Below, piece by piece: positions 1 to 6,203 of a DNA stretch of 7,653 nt; position 1 is the first letter of the stretch, and each line of letters starts with the position of its first letter. A model generated the notes under the pieces. It saw only the letters and a program-made list of their open reading frames with translations. It did not search any database and was not told the DNA's origin. The DNA lies in NCBI GenBank assembly GCA_903831585.1, contig CAIKYE010000037.1:1-7653 (forward strand). The letters are read 5' to 3'. A program made the translations under genes and the position numbers. This DNA comes from an uncultured Micrococcales bacterium. Its GTDB lineage: Bacteria > Actinomycetota > Actinomycetes > Actinomycetales > Microbacteriaceae.

Positions 1-2313
1 CTTCTTGAGCAACAGTCTGAACTTCGTGCGGCCGATTCTCAGGCCTATGTTCTTTGGGTTCGTGAAATGGAAAAACTCGCGACACCCGAAGCCAAAGAAG
101 CACTCTCGGCAGCCCGGCTTGCGTCTTCGGGTATCACTCCGCAGCCTTCGGCAGAACAAACTGTTGCACCAGTAACCGAAGACTCTTGGAAGTCACTGGT
201 TCCAGACTGGGATGATCGTCAGCACGCGACCGAGCTTGCGAAAGAAAAGGCAATTGCAGATGCATTGTCGATGGCAGAGCAAAAAGCTCAAGAAGAAATT
301 GACAATGCGGTTGCCGCCGCAGTTGCTGAAGCAGAATTCGAAGCGGAAGTTAAACGCGCAGAGGCCGTCGCAAAAGTTGTTGCCGAAGCCGAGGCTGCAG
401 CTGCCGAAAAACTTGCCGAGCAGGTTCGCATTGCCGAAGAGCAGGCCGAGCTAGCAGCGGCTGCTGCGGAGCTGGAGCGACTAGAGGCTGAACGAGTTGA
501 AGCAGAGCGCGTTGCACTCGAATTAGCTGAAGCCGAACGCGCAGAAGAACTAATCCGAGAAGAATTAGAAAAAGCAGAACTTGCGGCTATGGAAGCTCTA
601 ATCGCAGCGGAGGAAGAAGCTAAAGCTGCGGCAGAGATTCTCGCGAACGAAGAGCCATTGCCTGCCCTCGAAGACGTTGATCCACAACCTGTTAGAGCAG
701 TCGAATTTGCGACCGGAAGTTTTGACATCATAGATTCAGCTGAGCAAGCCGCAAGTGAAGATTTCGATGAAGATAGTTTTGAAGTTTTGCTAACAGACGG
801 TGAGCTTGGTTTTGCCAAGGAACCAGCCGGAAGCCTTAAAGACTCTCCGATATCGACAATCGACCGAAGAGCTAAGCCATACTCACAGCTATTCGTTTGG
901 TCGAGCCTCAGTGCGGGTCTCTTGCCACTCGTTTTTGGCTACCTGACTTTGCCACTGCAACTTACCTTCGTTGACAAGTTGCTTAGTCTCTTCGCAGGTC
1001 TTTCGGTTTCGGCATTGCTAATTGCGGTTGCGGCCATCGGAGGAAAACGCTCGGGCTTGCCTACTCTCTATCTATCTCGAGCAGCCTTTGGAGTTCGAGC
1101 CAACAATGTTCCGGCGGCGGCGATCATCCTGGTGAAGCTGGCGTTCGGAGTAGCCGTTGTGCTGGCGGCAATCAGCCTCTTCGACAACACAGTTGTCTCT
1201 TTGCCTGCAATGACCTCGCCGGCTTTTGCGGTTGGTGATGTCGGCGTCAGCTGGCTATTGGCCTTGACCGCAATTATCTTGGCTATCGCGTCGCTTCTCG
1301 CCTTCTTTGGCGGCAAAACCCTCTACTTTGCCCAGTTGGCAATTGCTGCCGCTGCAACCCTTGTCTCGATTGTCTTCATGATTTTGACCGCACCACAAAT
1401 TGGTCTAGAACCTTCTGATCTGGTTTTCTCAAACAACTGGATTTCGGTTGTCGGTTTGGCCATTCTGGTTGCCGTTATCTTTGGCGGTTTCTGGATCACC
1501 TCGGTTGCCGAATTCACGCGCAAAGTTTCGATGGCTCAATCTGGCAAGAAACTTGCCCTGTTCATTGCGCTGTCTGTTGGTGTCATACCTCTGCTAATCG
1601 CAACATTCTCTCTGCTCGTGGCCAGTTCGCTGCCGCAGCAGTTTGTTGAAGGCGCAGCTTTGAATCCGCTTGGCGTTTTGCTTGCCCTGGTTCCGTCTTG
1701 GTTGAGTTCGGCGCTATTGATTAGCGGTGCACTCTCGCTTCTGATTTGGGTGACAGCTTGGCTCTACTCGACGAGCGTCAGCCTCTCAGCTGTTTCGATT
1801 CGAATCAAACCTGCTTTCAGTCAGCCGCTGCTGGTGGTTCTCACATTCGCAATCGCATTTACTGCCACAACTTTCTCGACTGCTACCTTTGCTGAGCTAA
1901 TCGATGCGGTCATCGCGATTTCTGGCGTGGTTGTCTTTGCCTGGGCCGGTGTGTTCATCGCAGATGTCACGCTCAGAAAGATTGCATATCACGAGGTTTC
2001 TCTTACTCGCGACTACGGTTTCTACAAGGCGGCGAATTTCGTGAACCTTGGCGCTTTCGTTGTTGCCGTGGCATTAGGCCTCGGCTTCGTATCGTCGACT
2101 CTCGTTGGACTCGGCTGGCTCGGTTACCTTTCTGATCTCGTTTCTGCACAGGCCTGGTCAGACGCGAACATCGGCGCGGCAATCGCCCTCGGCTTCTCGG
2201 TGTTGTTTCCAATTCTTTTTGGGCGCAAGCGCATCCGTGACCAAGAGGGCGAAGTGTTGGCAATCGAGTCACGCAAATTGGATCTAGAACACGTCGATCT
2301 AGACGAAAACTAG
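1..2313 (+). CDS. NCS1 (cytosine-permease-like) membrane protein with long N-terminal helical domain, 5' partial
   Basis: Probable integral membrane transporter of unknown substrate. The reading frame is open from base 1. The first ATG (67) has no ribosome site, and codons 1-66 continue a helix-like sequence, so the true start probably lies upstream. Numbering from that ATG: residues 47-196 contain no Pro or Gly and are Ala/Glu/Arg/Lys rich, predicting one long helix or coiled coil. Residues 197-270 form an acidic linker. Residues 275-720 hold about 11-13 hydrophobic segments. Two stretches resemble the NCS1 purine/cytosine permease family: GxRSGLPTLYLSRAAFGVRAN (about 326-346) and WAGVFIADVTLRK (626-638, compare the family's GVxxADYxxR). 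A charged tail of about 30 residues follows the last segment. Typical NCS1 permeases are about 400-500 residues, so the N-terminal addition is unusual. The stop lies 2 nt before the next gene. The fold call is fairly secure; transport activity and substrate are not established, and it could be a permease-derived sensor or scaffold. Confidence 0.72.
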   Translation, partial: LLEQQSELRAADSQAYVLWVREMEKLATPEAKEALSAARLASSGITPQPSAEQTVAPVTEDSWKSLVPDWDDRQHATELAKEKAIADALSMAEQKAQEEIDNAVAAAVAEAEFEAEVKRAEAVAKVVAEAEAAAAEKLAEQVRIAEEQAELAAAAAELERLEAERVEAERVALELAEAERAEELIREELEKAELAAMEALIAAEEEAKAAAEILANEEPLPALEDVDPQPVRAVEFATGSFDIIDSAEQAASEDFDEDSFEVLLTDGELGFAKEPAGSLKDSPISTIDRRAKPYSQLFVWSSLSAGLLPLVFGYLTLPLQLTFVDKLLSLFAGLSVSALLIAVAAIGGKRSGLPTLYLSRAAFGVRANNVPAAAIILVKLAFGVAVVLAAISLFDNTVVSLPAMTSPAFAVGDVGVSWLLALTAIILAIASLLAFFGGKTLYFAQLAIAAAATLVSIVFMILTAPQIGLEPSDLVFSNNWISVVGLAILVAVIFGGFWITSVAEFTRKVSMAQSGKKLALFIALSVGVIPLLIATFSLLVASSLPQQFVEGAALNPLGVLLALVPSWLSSALLISGALSLLIWVTAWLYSTSVSLSAVSIRIKPAFSQPLLVVLTFAIAFTATTFSTATFAELIDAVIAISGVVVFAWAGVFIADVTLRKIAYHEVSLTRDYGFYKAANFVNLGAFVVAVALGLGFVSSTLVGLGWLGYLSDLVSAQAWSDANIGAAIALGFSVLFPILFGRKRIRDQEGEVLAIESRKLDLEHVDLDEN

Positions 2314-2315
2314 TC

Positions 2316-3134
2316 GTGGCACAAGTCTCTGACATTGTCGCAGCAGCGCAATCAATATGGCCAAGCGAACTTGCAGATGAATGGGATAGACCAGGCCTGA
2401 TAACAGGTTTGTATAGTGCACCGGTAACCAAGGTTCTGTTAGCTGTCGACCTGACTATCGAACTCATGCACGATGCAGTCGCAGACGGTTTCGACATGGT
2501 GATCACTCATCACCCGTTCTTGCTCAAGGTTCCCTATGAGCTGCGTCAAGACTCTGGAAAGGGTGCGGTGCTAAGCACAGCCATCCGGGAAGACATCGCA
2601 CTGTTTTCAGCCCACACGAATGCAGACGTCGTCGAGAAGGGTGTTTCCGATGTTCTGGCAAAGACCCTTGGGCTCTTGAACGCTAAACCGCTAGTGCCAA
2701 CCCTCGGGGAAAAGGTGGGGCACGGTCGGATTGCAGAACTTCCTCAGCCCATGACTTTGCTCGATTTCTCTCGCATGGTTGCCAGAACTCTCTCGGCCAC
2801 CGCTGGTGGGGTTCGAATAGCCGGAAATGCCGAATCTATGGTTACTCGCGTGGCACTCTGCGGGGGAGCCGGAGATGCCTTTATCGCTGCTGCGCTAGAA
2901 GCCTCTGCCGATGTTTACGTGACTTCAGATCTTCGTCATCACCCCGTTCAAGACGCCCTGCAGCAGGCTAGAGCGGCGTCTAAAGAGTTTGCTTTGGTCG
3001 ACATTTCACACTGGGCAGCCGAATCGCTCTGGCTGAGTGTTGCCGCAGCCCAACTCTCTGAGGCGGTTAGTGATGTTAAGTTTGTAGTAAGCGACCTACG
3101 CACTGATCCGTGGGACTTCGCTGTAACTCAATAG
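2316..3134 (+). CDS. Nif3-like (YbgI/DUF34) dinuclear metal-centre protein
   Basis: A 272-residue cytosolic protein of the Nif3/YbgI family, homologous to M. tuberculosis Rv2230c. Family members form toroidal hexamers with two metals per subunit; the biochemical role is unsettled. Expected ligands are visible: H65-H66 in THHPFLL, D104 in SAHTNAD, and H232/E236 in DISHWAAE, whose spacing matches YbgI. TSDLRHH (about 206-212) is another family-typical segment. The N-terminus (WPxxLADEWDRPGLITG) aligns with the family start, supporting GTG at 2316. That GTG is 2 nt after the preceding stop and lacks a clear Shine-Dalgarno, so translation is probably coupled. Length matches the short YbgI form; the longer homologs of about 370 residues carry a central PII/CutA-like insertion that is absent here. 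Confidence 0.9.
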   Translation: MAQVSDIVAAAQSIWPSELADEWDRPGLITGLYSAPVTKVLLAVDLTIELMHDAVADGFDMVITHHPFLLKVPYELRQDSGKGAVLSTAIREDIALFSAHTNADVVEKGVSDVLAKTLGLLNAKPLVPTLGEKVGHGRIAELPQPMTLLDFSRMVARTLSATAGGVRIAGNAESMVTRVALCGGAGDAFIAAALEASADVYVTSDLRHHPVQDALQQARAASKEFALVDISHWAAESLWLSVAAAQLSEAVSDVKFVVSDLRTDPWDFAVTQ

Positions 3135-3150
3135 CGATCTGAAAGAAGCG

Positions 3151-3864
3151 ATGAAAGCTACTTCACAACACCAAGACACCCTGCTCGAGCTCGGTCGCAT
3201 CGACCTTCAGCTTCGCCGCAATCAACGAGCTATCGATGAGATTACTCGCGGAGTCGAGGTTCAGGCTGAACGGCAGCTGCTTCTTGTGAATTCAGAGAAA
3301 TTGCTCGTCGCCAGAAACGAAATGGATGCTCTCGACTTGGAACTTTCAAGAGCCGAAGCAGATCTTGCGCTTGTCGAAGGCCGAATAGCCAAGGACGAGT
3401 CACGCCTTCAGCAGAGCAGCAACCAAAAAGATGTTCAAGGAATGCAGCATGAACTGCAGTCACTGGCAAAACGCAGGGGAGAGCTCGAAGACGCGGAACT
3501 CGTTTTGCTCGAACGCAAAGACGTTATAACGCAGAACCTACAGGTCATCGGTGACGAAAGAAAAGAGATTCAGGCTCGATTAGAAGCTCTCGAGCAACAG
3601 CAAACCGCAGGTCTTGCAAAGCTGAACTCCGGCCAGCAGTTGCTTCGCGAAGATCGTGTTCGCAGTCTGTCTCAGTTGACTCCCGAACTGGCTGAACACT
3701 ACGAGAAGTTGTTTTCTAGAGGTGTCGGAGTTGGCAAGCTAGACGGACTTATCTGTGATGCTTGCGGAATGACGCTCAGCGGCGACTCACTGGACTCAGC
3801 AAGAAACACTCCGGCCGATGAACTTGCCCACTGTGGCGAGTGCGGGGCAATTCTGGTTCGCTGA
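3151..3864 (+). CDS. Coiled-coil protein with C-terminal C4 zinc ribbon (zf-RING_7 / CT398-like family)
   Basis: A 237-residue soluble protein, homologous to M. tuberculosis Rv2229c. Residues 8-155 are charged, heptad-like and almost free of proline, predicting a long antiparallel coiled coil. Residues 170-200 carry the family-typical LTPELAEHYEKLFSRGVGVGKLDG. The C-terminus has two Cys pairs, C202/C205 (CDAC) and C228/C231 (CGEC), which should bind one zinc, and it ends in AILVR as relatives do. No catalytic motif is visible. Related coiled-coil zinc-ribbon proteins are thought to bind nucleic acid or protein partners, but the function is not established. The ATG at 3151 follows GAAAG (3141-3145) by 5 nt. 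The stop overlaps the next start as TGATG (3862-3866), indicating translational coupling to the RNase H fusion. Confidence 0.88.
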   Translation: MKATSQHQDTLLELGRIDLQLRRNQRAIDEITRGVEVQAERQLLLVNSEKLLVARNEMDALDLELSRAEADLALVEGRIAKDESRLQQSSNQKDVQGMQHELQSLAKRRGELEDAELVLLERKDVITQNLQVIGDERKEIQARLEALEQQQTAGLAKLNSGQQLLREDRVRSLSQLTPELAEHYEKLFSRGVGVGKLDGLICDACGMTLSGDSLDSARNTPADELAHCGECGAILVR

Positions 3865-5033
3865 TGGCCCGCTCTCTAATAATTGAAGCCGATGGCGGTT
3901 CGCGAGGTAACCCCGGAACCGCGGGCTCCGGTGCCGTCGTAATCGACCAAACAACCGGCATGGTGATTCGAGAGATAGCCCGATTCATTGGCATAGCCAG
4001 CAATAACGTTGCCGAATATATCGCTCTCATCGCGGGCCTCGAAGCTGCCCTAGACATCGATTCAAACGCCGACATCGAGGTTCGCATGGACAGCAAGCTG
4101 GTTATTGAACAGATGTCTGGTCGTTGGAAAATCAAACACCCAGACATGATTCAACTCGGCATGCAAGTTCAAGACCTGGTACGAGGCAAAAAAGTTTCAT
4201 GGCAGTGGATTCCTCGAGAACAGAATTTCAGAGCGGACGCTCTTGCAAATAAGGCTATGGATGAGCTGAGTGATTCTGAGTCTTCTGGCTTGGTTACATC
4301 AACCGCTGCCAACAATCGTTTGTCTTCCTCGGTGACCGAGTTCAACGAATCTGGGCCGAGTTCGGTGCGTTCGCCGATTGATGTAACAAAACCCCTGACC
4401 ACAATTGTGCTCGTGCGCCACGGTCGCACAGTACTGACAGAGGCGCGCAAGATCTCTGGCGGTGATGGTGATGATCCAGATCTGAGCGAGGTTGGTGTGC
4501 TCGATGCAAACGCGGTTGCGACTGCTCTGGGTCAAATCGGTTCCAAAGGACCTTGGCAACGCATAGCCCCAATTTCGGCGATTGTTTCTTCTCCCATGAA
4601 ACGAGCGCGACAAACAGCAGAGGTCATCGCAAAACACCACGGCCTCAAGGTCACCGAAAACGAAAACCTTCGAGAGATCAGTTTCGGAGATTGGGATGGA
4701 CTAAGTCACGAAGAGGCGCAGCAGAAGGATTCCACACTGTGGCAATCCTGGCGTGGTTCATGGTCTGTCTCGCCACCCAACGGTGAGTCGCTCGAAGTTT
4801 TCGATCAACGACTTCAGTTAGCTCGTCAGCAGATCACCTCACGCCACGCAGGCAAGACCGTCGTGGTGGTCGCACACGTTATGCCGATCCGAGGATTCTT
4901 AAGGTGGGCATTCGATGCTGCAGCTGCCGCCTATTGGCGTCCACAGGTTGCTCCTTGTTCAATTTCGATCATTAGGGTTTGGGGCGACGAAACCGCAGAG
5001 GTTGTCACCGTAAACCACACGGCACATCTCTAG
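3864..5033 (+). CDS. Bifunctional RNase H (type I) / histidine phosphatase fusion
   Basis: A 389-residue two-domain enzyme like M. tuberculosis Rv2228c. Residues 1-135 are RNase H type I, which cleaves RNA in RNA:DNA hybrids. The acidic catalytic residues are visible as D10 (ADGGSRGNPG), E51 (NNVAEY), D76 (RMDSK) and D125 (FRADALAN). Residues 136-178 are a Ser/Thr-rich linker. Residues 179-389 are a histidine phosphatase (phosphoglycerate mutase superfamily, CobC-like): LVRHG with H186 as phospho-acceptor, SSPMKRARQTAE (242-253), E271 in LREISFGDWDG as proton donor, and H338 in VVAHVMPIR. Homologs have been reported to act on alpha-ribazole phosphate, but no other cobalamin gene is present here, so the substrate is uncertain. 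The ATG at 3864 is chosen over an in-frame GTG at 3840 because it gives the standard RNase H N-terminus and overlaps the upstream stop by one base. rnpB follows within about 40 nt. Confidence 0.93.
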   Translation: MARSLIIEADGGSRGNPGTAGSGAVVIDQTTGMVIREIARFIGIASNNVAEYIALIAGLEAALDIDSNADIEVRMDSKLVIEQMSGRWKIKHPDMIQLGMQVQDLVRGKKVSWQWIPREQNFRADALANKAMDELSDSESSGLVTSTAANNRLSSSVTEFNESGPSSVRSPIDVTKPLTTIVLVRHGRTVLTEARKISGGDGDDPDLSEVGVLDANAVATALGQIGSKGPWQRIAPISAIVSSPMKRARQTAEVIAKHHGLKVTENENLREISFGDWDGLSHEEAQQKDSTLWQSWRGSWSVSPPNGESLEVFDQRLQLARQQITSRHAGKTVVVVAHVMPIRGFLRWAFDAAAAAYWRPQVAPCSISIIRVWGDETAEVVTVNHTAHL

Positions 5034-5034
5034 G

Positions 5035-5057
5035 GGCTGTTCAGGCAGCCTTCTGCC
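5035..5057 (+). repeat. Two mutually exclusive small inverted repeats after the RNase H fusion gene
   Basis: GGCAG (5044-5048) and CTGCC (5053-5057) form a perfect 5-bp stem with a CCTT loop. GGCTG (5035-5039) and CAGCC (5046-5050) form an alternative stem using some of the same bases. No U-run follows, so this is not a classical intrinsic terminator. It sits 2 nt after the upstream stop codon and between the proposed -35 and -10 of rnpB. It could be a weak terminator, an operator, or chance. Confidence 0.3.
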
Positions 5058-5066
5058 CGATAGCCT
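5038..5066 (+). promoter_or_regulatory. Probable rnpB promoter
   Basis: A TAGCCT hexamer at 5061-5066 fits the actinobacterial -10 pattern TAnnnT. It lies 7 nt before base 5074, which is where the terminal P1 helix of the RNA begins, so transcription start and RNA 5' end agree. A weak -35 candidate TGTTCA (5038-5043) is 17 nt upstream of the -10 and matches TTGACA at only three positions. The inferred start is about 5072-5074. Confidence 0.45.
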
Positions 5067-5073
5067 TAACCTC

Positions 5074-5421
5074 GGATGGGTCGGCCAGACGATCGCGGCA
5101 CGCAAGTGACGAGGAACGTCCGGGCTCCATAGAGCAAGGTGGTGGGTAACGCCCACCCGGGGAAACCCGCGAGAAAGTGCAACAGAGAGTAAACCGCCAC
5201 GCAAGTGGTAAGGCTGAAACGGTGGTGTAAGAGACCACCAGCGGGGCGTGTGAGCGCCTCGGCTAGGTAAACCTCACCTGGAGCAAGGCCAAACAGTGTG
5301 CGCCTTAGCCGGCTCGGCTATGCACACGGGTAGGCTGCTCGAGCCTGACGGCAACGTCAGGCCTAGATAGATGATCGTCGCCCGAAAGGGTACAAAACCC
5401 GGCGTATCGGCCGGCCCGTCC
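5074..5421 (+). ncRNA. rnpB: RNase P RNA, bacterial class A
   Basis: Catalytic RNA of RNase P, which removes 5' leaders from pre-tRNAs. Conserved sequences are present: GAGGAACGTCCGGGCTCC (5111-5128), AACAGAGAGTAAACCGCC (5181-5198), GTAAGAGACCACC (5227-5239), and ACAAAACCCGGCGTATCGG (5392-5410). Helices I could pair by eye: P1 5074-5086 with 5409-5421 (13 bp including wobbles); P2 GACGATC 5088-5094 with GATCGTC 5373-5379; P8 5141-5146 with 5152-5157; P9 5158-5161 with 5166-5169 (GAAA loop); P12 5197-5200 with 5205-5208 (GCAA loop); P14 5221-5226 with 5234-5239; a P16-like stem GTGTGC 5296-5301 with GCACAC 5322-5327; P17 5306-5310 with 5316-5320; and P18 5343-5350 with 5355-5362 (GCAA loop). 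The P6 pseudoknot pairs GAGC 5132-5135 with GCTC 5312-5315. The tRNA-CCA-binding GGT is at 5266-5268. Ends are taken from P1. P3 is unusually short. Confidence 0.97.
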
Positions 5422-5423
5422 AA

Positions 5424-6188
5424 CTAATTTCTATTTGCCAAGCGGTAAGCAAGCCGAGCTGCACCCAAAATGCCTGCGTTATTGCGCATTTCAGCAGGAA
5501 CAATCTCACACTTGATGTCTAACAGGGGCAGGAATTTCTCATGGTCTTTCGAGACTCCGCCGCCGACAATTATCATTTCGGGCGTAAACAGTCGCTGAAG
5601 GGTTGAGTAGTACTTCTGCAAACGCACGGCCCACTCCTCCCAGGTCAGACCATCGCGTTCCTTGGCAGCGAATGAGGCCATCGACTCATAGTCAACACCG
5701 TCGATTTCTAGATGCCCGAGTTCTGCGTTTGGAATCAGAGTCTGATCGAAAAAGAGCGCGCTTCCGATTCCCGTTCCAAGCGTGGTCATGATTACCAAGC
5801 CACGCTCTGCGCGACCGGCACCAAAGCGCATCTCGGCAAGACCCGCAGCGTCTGCGTCGTTCACCAGATGCACATCTCGGGAGAGGGCTTTAGTGAAGGC
5901 GGCGTCGGCATCAAAACCAATCCACTTCTTTGAGATGTTGGCGGCAGACATTGTCACACCGTGTTGCACAACGGCAGGAAAACATATTCCGATTGGTGTT
6001 TTGCTCGAAGCGTCTGGAAGCTTCTTAATCAAGTTCTTTACGGTCGCAATGATGTCATCGGTCGAGCCACCCTCTGGTGTTTCGACTCGCACCCGCTCGC
6101 CAATCATTTCACCATTCTTGACATCGACCAGTGCCGCCTTGATGCCCGTGCCACCTATGTCTACACCGATTGCCATTTTCTTAGCCAT
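5424..6188 (-). CDS. ppgK: Polyphosphate glucokinase (ROK family)
   Basis: A 254-residue cytosolic kinase that phosphorylates glucose to glucose-6-phosphate using polyphosphate, and in many homologs also ATP (EC 2.7.1.63). Motifs: phosphate-1 loop DIGGTGIKAALVD (10-22), NDAD with catalytic D111 (110-113), phosphate-2 TLGTGIGSALF (136-146), NAELGHLEIDG (154-164), GGGVSK (209-214) and NNAGILGAA (236-244). The Cys zinc motif of most ROK sugar kinases and repressors (CxCGxxGCxE) is absent, as is usual for the actinobacterial PPGK group, and there is no DNA-binding domain. The start at 6188 follows GAAAG (6201-6197) by 8 nt; an ATG four codons later is possible. The gene lies 15 nt downstream of map and probably shares its transcript. 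Its stop is 2 nt from the 3' end of convergent rnpB. Polyphosphate preference is inferred from family resemblance. Confidence 0.92.
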   Translation of the reverse strand: MAKKMAIGVDIGGTGIKAALVDVKNGEMIGERVRVETPEGGSTDDIIATVKNLIKKLPDASSKTPIGICFPAVVQHGVTMSAANISKKWIGFDADAAFTKALSRDVHLVNDADAAGLAEMRFGAGRAERGLVIMTTLGTGIGSALFFDQTLIPNAELGHLEIDGVDYESMASFAAKERDGLTWEEWAVRLQKYYSTLQRLFTPEMIIVGGGVSKDHEKFLPLLDIKCEIVPAEMRNNAGILGAARLAYRLANRN

Positions 6189-6203
6189 GGAATTTTCTTT
6201 CGT

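Noticed and set aside
67..69. ATG at 67 as the true start of the permease-like gene
   Set aside because: There is no Shine-Dalgarno, and the open frame with helix-like sequence continues to the window edge. A TATGTT at 46-51 could be a -10, so the possibility is not fully excluded.
288..818. 176-residue Ser/Ala-rich ORF on the - strand
   Set aside because: It mirrors the Ala/Glu-rich helix-coding repeats of the + strand gene; its composition is the reverse complement of GCN/GAR codons, and it has no domain or ribosome site.
2003..2506. 167-residue - strand ORF across the permease/Nif3 junction
   Set aside because: It is antisense to two well-supported genes, is Arg/Ser rich and has no recognisable motif.
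3840..3863. GTG at 3840 as the RNase H fusion start
   Set aside because: It would add eight residues encoded by the zinc-ribbon codons; the ATG at 3864 gives the standard RNase H N-terminus and a normal TGATG coupling.
4959..5238. Short - strand ORFs over the end of the RNase H fusion and rnpB
   Set aside because: They lie on the complement of a structured RNA gene and show no protein-like conservation.
5343..5362. 8-bp GC-rich hairpin with GCAA loop as a terminator
   Set aside because: It is the P18 helix of RNase P RNA, is followed by conserved RNA sequence and has no U-run.
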